In this document: positions 9,601 to 17,783 of the stretch, in pieces
How positions within the stretch are numbered: the first letter of the stretch is position 1
Layout of the letters: each line of letters starts with the position of its first letter
NCBI GenBank assembly: GCA_002304925.1
Contig: DBPT01000015.1
Coordinates: 1-64,000 of the forward strand
Reading direction: 5' to 3'
From: Prolixibacteraceae bacterium UBA1413
GTDB lineage: Bacteria > Bacteroidota > Bacteroidia > Bacteroidales > Prolixibacteraceae
Length of the DNA stretch: 64,000 nucleotides
Made by a program: the position numbers and the translations under genes
The notes under the pieces: generated by a model
What the model saw: the letters and a program-made list of their open reading frames with translations, nothing else
Database searches by the model: none
What the model was told of the DNA's origin: nothing

Positions 9601-10515
9601 GGCCAGGAGGTAGTCGATCCCAAGAAGGTTCTGGAAATCATGCGCGACCCCGCCAAAGTGCGCACCATCGAAAAACATGGCACACCAGAAATGAAGATAA
9701 TCTTCGAGCGGTCGCGCAATAAGATCTATACAGAGCACGACGCCCGGCTGAAAGATTACATCTCGAAGACCTATCGCCTGCCGCCCGATGAAATCCAGAT
9801 CCACGACTTCAGGACGCCCGGCAAAGGGGGTACCTCCGTGAACACTGACCGCGACTACCGGGTGCTCAGGAAGGTGAAGGGGGCCGACGGCCGGGAACAC
9901 TGGATCGAGCTGCAACGCCGCAATTGGCAGGAAAAATCGTATGAAATTTTTGGAGAGGTCACCGGTAAACCCGACGGCATCGATGCCACCGAATGGGCCG
10001 AACGGCACCAGCAAAGAGCCACCGACCGATTTGATGCCGAAGCCGGAAAAGACTACTCCGACCATGTCTTCAATCCTAAAACCGGGGAAATCGAAATCAA
10101 TAACAACAACATCACCCGCGTCAAAGAAGGCAAAGGCACCCTGATCGACGCCCAGGAGACCGGCAGAATGTATAAGAACAAGGTGGGAAATGCCCTGAAA
10201 AACGACACCGAACCCGAAGCGTACGCCCAGGCTAAAAAAGCGGTCAAGACCCTGAAGGAGGTTCGCGAAGGTTATTCGAAACAGAACCTGAAAATCAAAG
10301 ACCTTCCCGGGAATCTTCAGAAAGCCATGAAGGTGATCGAGGATACCCATGTCGACGCCAATGCCACGCCCGAATACATGGATATGGTAAGAAACAAGCT
10401 CAACCAGCTTGGATATGACAATATCGGCGACGTTGCCGGAGATATGGAGCGTTCCTTTGGTGACTTGAAGGAATACAACGCTCCCGATCCGGCCGCCGGC
10501 TTCTTTAATAAATAA
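6622..10515 (+). CDS. Locus A: large exported multidomain protein with Ig-like repeats and a conserved C-terminal domain
   Basis: This 1297-residue protein is not assignable to a named family. Visible parts: a signal peptide (cleavage near HGEA-Q), an N-terminal globular domain to about residue 225, one hydrophobic segment at about 241-262, a Lys/Glu-rich linker at about 267-293, a long beta-rich Ig-like section to about 746, then a helical section and a charged C-terminal domain from about 1040. That last domain contains GGTSVNTDRDYRVL with Asp1076 and Asp1078, a pattern echoed in the large protein of locus B. The gene is followed after 4 bp by a zinc-ribbon membrane gene, so the three genes to 11916 probably form an operon. 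A toxin-like or envelope role is speculation. Confidence 0.7.
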   Translation: MKPVRIVQALLLTLIIYGHGEAQKVLISHPGAISGEWTFSEGSGSDRVEHYSIYLTAKPTSSDDINSQLFLSHLGGPGGIAIGATGSELSSYYHEWVNANEYSEFLEANKASIAAGKGIIRQPDYFLSRYPDGNIPGSRRIKIAGYDATIYSNDSGNDTRDKSRQANYFIFVFLTDQYGVEICSKVNYFEEGSFAPSPYSFAQYQQMMYEHLNGLTFELTGAEESSASSAAPDTSGGEEEEVPWEVVIGLIGTAGAAVLGRKLIKRKPSAKQPEKKVQSGKKKQEEEEKEEEEKFILNINRDRFTLKVGEPVTLEVVVYRITPRGSEQFPADIHLTCPEKALKIKPASGSGKLTASLLLEKEPREPEFPMEVTAEARGHLIRRNITITADTALKIAVETLPGNKRSLRPDTYQVLTVRTMVTGASGKDIPELTEQIVFKPKSDWIDLSEPVPDEPCIAINMGATNPSPGGGKRSVPPSVVLTLFMDDVPEGEPPLQHDLEIRLADCRLETDIEEASFPDSGETSEITFETWIENGEEETGWSFNGEYRHGVDPTDPLTTIAIAPKGETRATVTLTGPLIRLTGEEQIISKTLVISAAQGDEEPLERRLNIMVSREGLFIKNGADKKNQINILADKPYEANLDLALYRYDKETNQITVDKDGLSTVEFELQNEETEIVNLASVLQPQFEFTGLVTNIPYGRYHFTTKEEIPGTGTIYTLNYLVRASAGDALHPELFEQTLTLRVKTYGIGEEFPDWVKAYEECKYIIREYVPAGDPTIKLTDLLEMRKMTLGAEGLTELRNRIWKVASNLILAEGAEGYKSVEAWANAITVTLEWTEWAGDLAFNALAAFYLKGMGATAAGLIKAKMIEALNFYIYEPEKGWEEFKSRQIQSLVPILMSTAKGRILSIENIEMIVGKNKPLAWTIFISCEFLYNLYQTKSVVEAAKITGRQITEELIIKKLTAELHKEALRRNIPVSTPDEVLNDMMKSVKTVNGQEVVDPKKVLEIMRDPAKVRTIEKHGTPEMKIIFERSRNKIYTEHDARLKDYISKTYRLPPDEIQIHDFRTPGKGGTSVNTDRDYRVLRKVKGADGREHWIELQRRNWQEKSYEIFGEVTGKPDGIDATEWAERHQQRATDRFDAEAGKDYSDHVFNPKTGEIEINNNNITRVKEGKGTLIDAQETGRMYKNKVGNALKNDTEPEAYAQAKKAVKTLKEVREGYSKQNLKIKDLPGNLQKAMKVIEDTHVDANATPEYMDMVRNKLNQLGYDNIGDVAGDMERSFGDLKEYNAPDPAAGFFNK

Positions 10516-10519
10516 CCCG

Positions 10520-11080
10520 ATGGCCTACTCAACGAAAATTCACGACCCTGCCTTTGAACGGTACCGCCAAAACAGTAAAAACTACTGCTTTCTCTTTGGT
10601 CTGGGACTGGCCCTTGCGGCCATCATCGGCTTTTACCTCTACGGGGAATCGGGCGGCGATATGGAAAATCCCGAAGCGGTCACCGTGGGCTTCGTCATCG
10701 GGGGCATGTTCCTGCTGATCGGCGTGTACGCGGCCAGGTCTAAAAACGTGCGCCCCACATGGGACGGCGTGGTCACAGGAAAGAACGCGAAAAAGGAAAG
10801 GAGAAAAAGCGCCCGGCCCGGAGAACAGGAATGGCGGATGGTCTTTACCATCCTGATCAAAAGCGAAAACGGAAACACCGAAGAGATCCGCGTCGAAGAC
10901 GACGATACCCTCTTCAATTACTTCCGGAAGGGAGATAAAGTCAGGTACCACGGCGCCTTGCGCACGTACGAAAAATTTGACAAGACGGGCGACGACATCA
11001 TTTTCTGTAATGCCTGCGGATTCCTCCATGAGATAGAGGAAGAGGTGTGCCGGAATTGTGGTTGTCCGTTGCTGAAATAA
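10520..11080 (+). CDS. Locus A: two-TM protein with C-terminal zinc ribbon
   Basis: This 186-residue protein starts MAYSTKIHDPAFERYR. It has two membrane helices (about residues 25-41 and 53-70), a charged domain with a DUF3592-like beta pattern, and ends in a four-cysteine zinc ribbon, FCNACGFL...EEVCRNCGCPLL. It starts 4 bp after the large gene's stop, indicating translational coupling. A second copy with an internal deletion lies at 31476-31700. Zinc ribbons at the end of membrane proteins usually serve protein contacts; the partner is unknown but is plausibly one of its two operon neighbours. Confidence 0.75.
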   Translation: MAYSTKIHDPAFERYRQNSKNYCFLFGLGLALAAIIGFYLYGESGGDMENPEAVTVGFVIGGMFLLIGVYAARSKNVRPTWDGVVTGKNAKKERRKSARPGEQEWRMVFTILIKSENGNTEEIRVEDDDTLFNYFRKGDKVRYHGALRTYEKFDKTGDDIIFCNACGFLHEIEEEVCRNCGCPLLK

Positions 11081-11133
11081 AGAAAAATACGTTATGGTTT
11101 GCCCATAGCTGAAATAGTGAAATAAACATTGGT

Positions 11134-11916
11134 ATGGCATTTTGCACAAATTGTGGTAATCCACTGGGAATCGGGGTTAATTTCTGCCCTTCCTGCGGAA
11201 CGAGAGTAGCGGGGTTTTCTTCTGGAGCCAAAATACGGGGCTACAAGGAAAAGATGGTCAAAGGGGTCGAGCAGCGGTTGAAAACCACCCTGCAGGGCCA
11301 TGCCCGTACCGCCGCGAAAAAGGTATTTTCAAAGGCAGCCGGGGAAGCCCGTCGCCAGGCAGAGGCAATCTTCGACAATCACTTCAACCCCTCCACTTCA
11401 GGAGGCTCTTCCACCGGTTCAGGCCGGGAAATCAGGGAAACCTTCGGGGGGAGATCGGCGCCAACTGAGACTCCACGACCCGGAACTTCTTCCGCGAAAA
11501 CAACCGGGAAAACATCAGCAAAAAGTGAATCCTTCAAATCAGAGGAAGCTACTCTCAAAAACTCCGGGAAAGGAGTCAGCGGATGGATCTGGATTTTCCT
11601 GCTGCTCACCATCCTCCTGGGACTCCTTTCAGGAGTAAGTGGTGACCTTGCCTTAATTATCTCCGGGGGTTTACCCTATGGCATCGGCCGGGTCCTGCTC
11701 CTCTCTGCTGTCATCCTCTTGCTGGTACTGGCCAGAAAAAACAAACCCAAGCCCCTGAACTGGCTGGTCAAAATCCTTCTTCTCGGGCAAATTTTCCTGC
11801 TGGCCTGGATACTTTACAACCGCATCATGGGAGAGTATTTCAACTTGCCGGCGCTGGTAATGGCCGCCCTGCTCTCTACGGATTTAAAACTGCTCTTCAG
11901 CGGAAATAAAAGATAA
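11134..11916 (+). CDS. Locus A: N-terminal zinc ribbon, C-terminal multi-TM protein
   Basis: This 260-residue protein opens with the zinc ribbon CTNCGNPLGIGVNFCPSCG and continues with a basic helical stretch and a low-complexity Ser/Thr/Lys linker (about residues 85-145). It ends with about four hydrophobic segments: WIWIFLLLTILLGLLSG, GRVLLLSAVILLLVLA, LVKILLLGQIFLLAWIL and a last one near the C-terminus. It lies 53 bp after the preceding gene, same strand. The first 25 residues recur in truncated form at 31752. This is a common 'zinc-ribbon plus membrane' layout with no assigned function. Confidence 0.75.
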   Translation: MAFCTNCGNPLGIGVNFCPSCGTRVAGFSSGAKIRGYKEKMVKGVEQRLKTTLQGHARTAAKKVFSKAAGEARRQAEAIFDNHFNPSTSGGSSTGSGREIRETFGGRSAPTETPRPGTSSAKTTGKTSAKSESFKSEEATLKNSGKGVSGWIWIFLLLTILLGLLSGVSGDLALIISGGLPYGIGRVLLLSAVILLLVLARKNKPKPLNWLVKILLLGQIFLLAWILYNRIMGEYFNLPALVMAALLSTDLKLLFSGNKR

Positions 11917-12008
11917 CCGGCTGGAAGAGGACCGTTAAGCCGGACTGATCACCTCTCCCAGTTCTTCCTTGTTGAAATCAAAATAATACCCTGAAATCTT
12001 CACCCGTG

Positions 12009-12048
12009 ATTTCCATTTCTTAACCTTTTATGATGTATACGGTCCCTT
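12009..12048. repeat. Direct repeat A, left copy (duplicated fic 3' end)
   Basis: Forty bases, beginning ATTTCCATTTCTTAACC and ending CGGTCCCTT, that match 21756-21795 with one difference by eye. The right copy is the true 3' end of the fic gene (minus-strand codons for TVYIIKG and stop). This left copy is an orphan of that end, as expected at the boundary of a segment inserted into a gene's 3' end. Confidence 0.8.
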
Positions 12049-12087
12049 CCTGACTTCTGACGTTTAGTGCGGTAGCAATTTCCATTT
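12047..12087. repeat. Direct repeat B, left copy
   Basis: Forty-one bases (TTCCTGACTTCTGACGTTTA to AGCAATTTCCATTT) identical by eye to 21725-21765. It lies immediately inside repeat A, so the two ends read A-B and B-A. A diverged inverted copy is at 1319-1349, so B also occurs elsewhere. Confidence 0.8.
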
Positions 12088-12318
12088 TGAGATTAAGTCT
12101 GCCCATGGAGTGTCCATAATATCTTTTGTTGGTGACCGAAAAGGAAATATTTCGTTAGTTATCCGGTCTTGGATATGGGTTTCTGTAATGTTCATAACAA
12201 GGAACCGGATTCTACTTAAAGATAGTTCAGACAGGTCAGTTCAATATCCCTTTATTCCTAACAGCAGCCTTCTTTTTTCTATCAATGTCGTATTCTGAGA
12301 AGCATATTTTTTAATTAA

Positions 12319-12489
12319 AAACAATCTTCCTACCGCAATGAGCGGCAAAATGCCGGGAAAAGTTATACCTGGAATTTTTCAGTTTACAACCGCCTCAATC
12401 CGTGGTATTACTACAAAAAAGGCGACCAGATGAAACAGATAACTTTGTTCCCGGTAATTCCGTCGGTGGCGTTTACGTACAAGTGGTAG
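12319..12489 (+). pseudogene. TonB-dependent receptor, C-terminal remnant
   Basis: The frame ending at the TAG at 12487 reads GKSYTWNFSVYNRLNPWYYY...LFPVIPSVAFTYKW, the last two beta strands and terminal aromatic residue of the same receptor family as the two intact receptors here (compare 'YNAYNRLNTYYLYFD...LFPVMPSVSYRYYF' in the gene ending at 17210). Only about 55 residues survive. Its last codons are the first bases of the 164-bp direct repeat. Confidence 0.75.
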
Positions 12490-12632
12490 TTGCAATATTT
12501 AATCTAATTTAAAACTATTTCAAATTGATTTTTTACTGGCTTTTGTTCAATTTTTGAGGTTACCGTTCGTTCTAAAAAGGAATCTACTTATAGATGATAA
12601 CAAATGCTGTGGTAACAGCGGCTTTAACCATT
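12469..12632. repeat. 164-bp direct repeat, copy 1
   Basis: This runs from GCGTTTACGTACAAGTGGTA (the receptor's last codons) to GCGGCTTTAACCATT. It matches 17613-17776 with six differences counted by eye. Both copies end abruptly at the same base, where unrelated genes begin. The two copies bracket about 5 kb containing the first DUF4249/receptor pair. Confidence 0.85.
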
Positions 12633-12642
12633 CATTTTTAAT

Positions 12643-13809
12643 GGTTGCCAGAAAAGTATTGAACCGATCGATCAAAGTGTCGATGCACAGCTAAAGGAAG
12701 AGGTTACAATGCCTTATCATCCTTCATACAATGTGGAAGTAAAAGATGGCATGCTTGTTTTTGAAAGTAAAATGGCATTTGATGTAACCAAACTGGAAAT
12801 TGCAGCAGCAAACCGGGAAGCTGTTGATTTATGGGAACAGAGTGTAGGGATTAAAACCCCAGCCAGTGTTTTTTATGCTGTTGTTTTTGCTGAAGATTCA
12901 GTAAGCAATTATTATGAAAGTTAACCAGAAAGCGAACAGGCATACTGGAGGGCGCAACCGGAAATTCATTCCGAAATTTATCAAAAGGCTTTATCTGAAA
13001 AAATTATACAATTGTTGCCCGATGGCGAGGGTGGTGAATATTTTGATTTAAACCTTTGTGATAAAACTGCTGCAAATGTTGTAAACCTCGATGGATTGGT
13101 TATTGTTGAAGGACAAATACACCAATACACCAATAATGCAATTAAACTTATTACAGATGGCGATTTGGGAAAAATTGAAAAGCTTAAAAAAATGAATGAA
13201 ACTTATCAGGATGACAATATACTTGTTGCTGTTTTTGATAATAAGGTATTTAATGGCGATAACCACCTTAAAAGTGCCAGCTTTCTTTCAGATAACAACT
13301 GGACCAAGACTGCAAATTGGAACTATCCTACCAGTAAAAAGCGTGTTAAAGTGTGGATTGACGGCCACTCGGAAATGTCCGGAGCCTATGCCGAAGATGG
13401 TTGCAGCGAATACGCTAGTTGTACCTTTTATATCAGAGCCGAGGCAATGAAAAAAAATTTCTGGGGTAACTGGAAATACACTTCCTATATGCCAAGTTTT
13501 TCTTTCAATGCAACATGGGAATATGAGTATTACGATTTTTCCTGCGACCCTTTTATTACCCAGGGATGTGGTGTATATAATTGTCCGAAACATTATGTAC
13601 CTGCATACAGTTGTACGGCAGAACCCAGTTATATTTGCCCAACATCGCCGCATAGCGCTTATTATCCTACAGTAAACAATGCATTTCTCCCTTTAACCCC
13701 ACATGGAATATGGAAGTCGTCTCCAACTTGGTTCTACGACCCCTTTATGGTAACGCATTGTTCATTTAGCAGCATAATTGATGGAAAAAGCTTTACATAT
13801 AATTGGTAA
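12643..13809 (+). pseudogene. Exported hypothetical protein with one in-frame stop and lost signal peptide
   Basis: A continuous frame from about 12643 reads NGCQKSIEPIDQ (a lipobox-like Cys whose signal peptide is cut off by the repeat junction at 12632), then YNVEVKDGMLVFESKMAF. A TAA at 12922-12924 follows, and the same frame then continues to 13809. The second half is rich in Tyr, Cys and Pro (CGVYNCPKHYVPAYSC). No catalytic motif is recognisable. The pattern resembles uncharacterised Bacteroidota lipoproteins that start with a 'V.V.dGmL.F' segment. The 265-residue part from 13012 could in principle be translated alone, but the locus looks broken. Confidence 0.6.
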
Positions 13810-13821
13810 AATATAATAGGA

Positions 13822-13871
13822 AAGTATAGCGTTGAGATTAAATCAAATTGTCAACGCTATACTTAAATTTT
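13822..13871 (+). terminator. Intrinsic terminator-like hairpin
   Basis: AAGTATAGCGTTGA pairs perfectly with TCAACGCTATACTT across a 15-base loop and is followed by AAATTTTT. It sits 12 bases after the stop of the preceding frame and upstream of the DUF4249 gene. Confidence 0.65.
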
Positions 13872-13895
13872 TAACAAAATTTTTAACAATTTATA

Positions 13896-14834
13896 ATGAA
13901 AATACTTTCTATTTTATCCATCCTTGCCATTTTTCTCTTATCCTGTTCAAAGGAAATAGATTTTAAATACAACCATATAGAAAAGAAGCTTGTGTTGAAC
14001 GGGCTTATTTGTCCGGACAGTTTAATTTCGGTGCATTTAAGCCGGACAAACACAATACTGTCCGACGAAATACTAGTAATTGAAAATGCAACAGTTACGT
14101 TGTTTTGTAACGGGAAATTCGTTGAGATACTTGAATACTATAAGCATGGCATATATAAATCGCGAACAGTTTTTCCCCGGCCCGACAGTGTTTATACCAT
14201 TACTGCAGAAGCAGAAGGTTACCTGCCAATCAGCGCTACCGATACAGTGCCGCGAAGAACAAGTATAATTTTTGGCTTTCATTCTTCTGGAAATACCTAC
14301 GACGAATACGGCGACCCCCATCATGATTATGAAATTACCATTAGCGACCCGCCAGAAAAGAATTTTTATGAACTGTTTTTTATATATCAGAATTCCCCTA
14401 ATATATTTAGTGATGATTATAGTTTACATTTTCAGGTGTACCCTGTTATTGCAGACCCTGTTTTAAGGTCGGACAGCGAACTGGATTACTGGGTTTTTAC
14501 CTACGTTTTTACCGATAATTTCTTTAACGGCACAAACTACCTGATGAAAAATAAATTTTTAGATGCGGCTGTCGAAGGGGGATTTGCTAATCAATTTGTT
14601 CCAACAAATTATGAAGATAGGTATGCCATCCTGAGGACAACCAGCCTTGCCTACTACAATTATCGTAAAAGCTGGATAAGGCACAGCAATAACCAGCAAA
14701 TTGGCAACAGGGTTAAAAAACCCTTATTTATGACGCTTATTGGTGATCCTACACCAATGTACAGCAATGTGGAAGGTGGTTACGGTATTTTTGCTGCTTA
14801 TAACCAAACTTATTATAAACTTGAAGAACTCTGA
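13896..14834 (+). CDS. DUF4249 lipoprotein, partner of the downstream TonB receptor
   Basis: This 312-residue lipoprotein has signal FLLSCSKEIDF and then the DUF4249 opening KKLVLNGLICPDSLISVHLSRT, with 'ATVTLFCNG' and 'DSVYTITAEAEGYLPISATDTVP', all conserved in the family. DUF4249 proteins are periplasm- or surface-anchored beta proteins encoded next to a particular class of TonB-dependent receptor. Here the receptor follows after 3 bp, so the two are co-translated. A paralogue with the same neighbour is at 18391-19338. Confidence 0.85.
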   Translation: MKILSILSILAIFLLSCSKEIDFKYNHIEKKLVLNGLICPDSLISVHLSRTNTILSDEILVIENATVTLFCNGKFVEILEYYKHGIYKSRTVFPRPDSVYTITAEAEGYLPISATDTVPRRTSIIFGFHSSGNTYDEYGDPHHDYEITISDPPEKNFYELFFIYQNSPNIFSDDYSLHFQVYPVIADPVLRSDSELDYWVFTYVFTDNFFNGTNYLMKNKFLDAAVEGGFANQFVPTNYEDRYAILRTTSLAYYNYRKSWIRHSNNQQIGNRVKKPLFMTLIGDPTPMYSNVEGGYGIFAAYNQTYYKLEEL

Positions 14835-14837
14835 TAT

Positions 14838-17210
14838 ATGAAATATTTTCTCCCGGCAATATTTATTTTTACGAATGTTGTTTGTTATTCGCAAATTACT
14901 GTCAGCGGATTTATCGAGGATAAAAACACACATGAACGCTTACCCGGTGTAAATGTTTACGATATAAACAGCCTGCAGGGCACAGTTTCAAATTCATACG
15001 GATTTTACAGCATTTCCTTAAAAGAAGATACCGCCCGAATAATATTCAGTATGGTTGGTTATCAACAGCAGATAAATCAAATCCATTCCGGGGAAAAAGA
15101 AATAAACTTAAATGTTGAATTGGAAAGCGGGATCGAGTTGGCGGAAGTTGTTGTAACTCACAAACAAAAAACTTTCAACAATACCGAAATGAGCGTGCTT
15201 AAAATACCGGCAAAACAGTTGCTTCAAATACCGGCATTAATGGGCGAGGCTGATGTAATGAGGGCATTCCAGCTTATGCCAGGTGTACAGGGAGGCAAAG
15301 AAGGCACAAGTGGAATATATGTGCGCGGCGGGAGCCCCGACCAAAACCTGATGCTCCTTGACGATATTCCTTTGTATTATGTAAACCATATCGGCGGTTA
15401 TGTATCCGTTTTTAATCCGGATGTAATTAAGGATATTAAATTATACAAGGGCGGTTACCCAGCCCGGTATGGAGGAAGGTTATCCTCGATTATGGATATC
15501 AGGATGAAAGAGGGCAACATGAATGAAGTGACCGGAAATGTCTCGGTGGGCATTATAAGCAGTAAATTTTCAATAGAAGGCCCGATTAAAAAAGATAAAA
15601 CATCATTTATATTTTCCATACGGCGAAGCCTGTTTGATGTATTTACCAGAGGTTATCAAAAGTTAATTCTCAATGATAATACCTCGGCCGGATATACCCT
15701 ATATGATATGAATGCAAAAATAAACCATATTTTTAATGCAAAAAACCGGTTGTACTTCAGCACATATTTTGGGCGCGACCGCATCCTCATAAAACAAAAA
15801 GACTTCAATACGCGGGACGATTATCCATATAATTTTAAGAGCAAAAATGATATAAACTGGGGGAATTATTCGACCTCTTTTCGATGGAACCATATATATT
15901 CTTCAAAATTATTCAGCAACTTTACAATAGGTTATACAAATTTTTTCTATCGTTCTTTCTCCGATATCGATAATATTGAAAAACAAACCGGCCACACCGT
16001 TGGCACCTTGTCAAATCATTTTTCCTCGGCAATTAACGATTTTTTTGCAAAAGCCGATTTTGACCTTTATAAAAACAACCAACAGATAAAATTTGGCGGA
16101 GGTATTACCAAACACCGGTTTACGCCAACCATGAATAATATTTACCAGGTTGGTACGAATGCCAGCAACATCGATACAACTTTTGGGTCACAAAAGAATA
16201 TGCCGACGGAACTTTTTTTATATGCAGAAGACGAATTTACATTAACTGAAAATCTTCTACTCAATGTTGGTTTACATTTTACCAGTTTAACTGAAAAAAA
16301 TCATACGTTTTACTCTTTACAACCCCGAATAACCGGAAATTACGTTGTTGCAAAAAATTACTCAATAAAATCTTCTTTTTCAAGAATGATGCAACCGTTT
16401 CATCTTTTGTCAAATAACGACGCAGGCCTTCCAACCGATTTATGGGTGCCTGCAACAAAAGAAGTCCCTCCTCAAAAATCATCGCAAATTGCCCTCGGAA
16501 TTGCAGGTGAAATCAACCACAAGTATCCTGTTGAATGGAGTATTGAGGCCTTTTACAAAAAAATGAACAATTTAATTGAATTCGAAGACGGGGCTTCGTT
16601 TTTTTCGGGCATTGCCGATTGGAAAAAAAAGATAGTCAGGAATGGTAGCGGAACGATATATGGTTCTGAATTTCTCTTACAAAAGAAAGAAGGGGCTACA
16701 ACAGGATGGATATCTTACACTTTATCGAAAAACATGCGGCAATTCGACGAACTTAATTCAGGTAATCCGTTTCCATATAAATATGACAGAAGGCATGATT
16801 TCTCGGTATTCATGAGTCACAAGTTTAACGAGAAATATCAATTGTCGGCTTCATGGGTGTTTGCAACCGGAAATGCAGTAACACTTCCAGCGAATAAATA
16901 TAATCTTTATGTGATGGGATGGGAACATCGGGATGGGGGAAACATTGAGTACTTGTACGACGAGGTGCATATTTATAACGAAAGAAATAATTACAGAACG
17001 CCTTCATACCATAAATTAGATATCAGTCTGGATATCTCGGAAAAGAAAAGGGAGGGTTTAAGAATATATACACTTGGGTTGTACAATGCTTATAACAGGC
17101 TCAATACGTATTATTTGTATTTTGATAACGATAAAGCAGGAAATAAAAAGCTTTATTCATTCAGTTTATTTCCAGTTATGCCTTCAGTGAGCTACAGATA
17201 TTATTTTTAG
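14838..17210 (+). CDS. TonB-dependent outer-membrane receptor with carboxypeptidase-like N-domain
   Basis: This 790-residue protein has a signal peptide (VVCYSQ), a CarboxypepD_reg-like domain (SGFIEDKNTHERLPGVNVY, about residues 21-105), a plug domain with YVRGGSPDQNLMLLDDIPLYY and ARYGGRLSSIMDIRMKEG, and a 22-strand-type barrel ending in an aromatic residue (SYRYYF). It lacks the SusD partner of glycan systems; the DUF4249 lipoprotein just upstream takes that place. The substrate is unknown. Codon use is AT-richer than in the flanking genes. Closely related to the receptor at 19338-21695. Confidence 0.9.
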   Translation: MKYFLPAIFIFTNVVCYSQITVSGFIEDKNTHERLPGVNVYDINSLQGTVSNSYGFYSISLKEDTARIIFSMVGYQQQINQIHSGEKEINLNVELESGIELAEVVVTHKQKTFNNTEMSVLKIPAKQLLQIPALMGEADVMRAFQLMPGVQGGKEGTSGIYVRGGSPDQNLMLLDDIPLYYVNHIGGYVSVFNPDVIKDIKLYKGGYPARYGGRLSSIMDIRMKEGNMNEVTGNVSVGIISSKFSIEGPIKKDKTSFIFSIRRSLFDVFTRGYQKLILNDNTSAGYTLYDMNAKINHIFNAKNRLYFSTYFGRDRILIKQKDFNTRDDYPYNFKSKNDINWGNYSTSFRWNHIYSSKLFSNFTIGYTNFFYRSFSDIDNIEKQTGHTVGTLSNHFSSAINDFFAKADFDLYKNNQQIKFGGGITKHRFTPTMNNIYQVGTNASNIDTTFGSQKNMPTELFLYAEDEFTLTENLLLNVGLHFTSLTEKNHTFYSLQPRITGNYVVAKNYSIKSSFSRMMQPFHLLSNNDAGLPTDLWVPATKEVPPQKSSQIALGIAGEINHKYPVEWSIEAFYKKMNNLIEFEDGASFFSGIADWKKKIVRNGSGTIYGSEFLLQKKEGATTGWISYTLSKNMRQFDELNSGNPFPYKYDRRHDFSVFMSHKFNEKYQLSASWVFATGNAVTLPANKYNLYVMGWEHRDGGNIEYLYDEVHIYNERNNYRTPSYHKLDISLDISEKKREGLRIYTLGLYNAYNRLNTYYLYFDNDKAGNKKLYSFSLFPVMPSVSYRYYF

Positions 17211-17376
17211 CAATTAACAAGTAATAGAATAAAATTCGTTTGCAGATATAAGACCACCACTCGGTCAATCTCTGTAGTATATACGTTGCAATCAGTCAAT
17301 ATACCGTTAAATATTCAGTAATGTATCTGGTGGAACTTCTATTTAACTGCAGGCGTAACCCTGGTTCGCCAGATAA

Positions 17377-17604
17377 GGGTATTATGACGGAGTTTCTACT
17401 CTCTCGCAACAGAAAATACCGGAATACAACTGGCAAGCCGGCGCGGGTTACAAACTAAATGATTTGAGCATATCAGTTCAGTATAGCAGAGGATTTAACG
17501 ACATCGACAAAAGAATTAAAACCAGTGAAACCAGCTCTTCCGGAGTTACGGTAAGGCACAGGGAAATTTTTCTGAAACTGGAATACCCGATTTGGAGATT
17601 ATAA
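17377..17604 (+). pseudogene. Outer-membrane beta-barrel protein, C-terminal remnant
   Basis: The frame ending TAA at 17602 reads IPEYNWQAGAGYKLNDLSISV, then QYSRGFNDIDKR and IFLKLEYPIWRL. These are alternating strands of the PorT/outer-membrane beta-barrel type. Upstream the frame closes at a stop, so only the last strands remain. It is fused directly to the 164-bp repeat. Confidence 0.6.
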
Positions 17605-17612
17605 GCGTGGTT

Positions 17613-17776
17613 GCGTTTACGTACAAGTGGTAGTTGCATTATTTAACCTAATTTAAAACTATTTCAAATTGATTTTTTACTGGCTTTTTTTCAATTTTTG
17701 GGGTTACCGTTCGTTCTAAAAAGGAATCTACTTATAGATGATAACAAATGCTATGGTAGCAGCGGCTTTAACCATT
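17613..17776. repeat. 164-bp direct repeat, copy 2
   Basis: Second copy of the repeat at 12469-12632 (about 96% identical by eye). It includes the last eight codons of a receptor that is otherwise absent here, showing that it came from a receptor 3' flank like that of copy 1. It ends just before the start of the small barrel gene at 17784. Confidence 0.85.
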
Positions 17777-17783
17777 TTAGAAT

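Larger units (their letters stand above)
11917..12468. other. Left boundary region of the inserted block
   Basis: No intact gene. It contains a 40-bp copy of the 3' end of fic (12009-12048), a 41-bp repeat (12047-12087), then AT-rich sequence and from 12319 the C-terminal remnant of a TonB-dependent receptor. Everything here reads as junction debris. Confidence 0.6.
17211..17783. other. Gap with barrel-protein remnant and repeat copy 2
   Basis: No intact gene. It contains an outer-membrane-protein C-terminal remnant (17377-17604) and the second 164-bp direct repeat (17613-17776). The remainder, 17211-17376, shows nothing recognisable. Confidence 0.6.

Noticed and set aside
9583..10350. 255-codon minus-strand frame inside the locus A giant gene
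   Set aside because: Phe/Gly/Val-rich antisense shadow; the plus-strand frame is continuous from signal peptide to stop and its end is duplicated at locus B.
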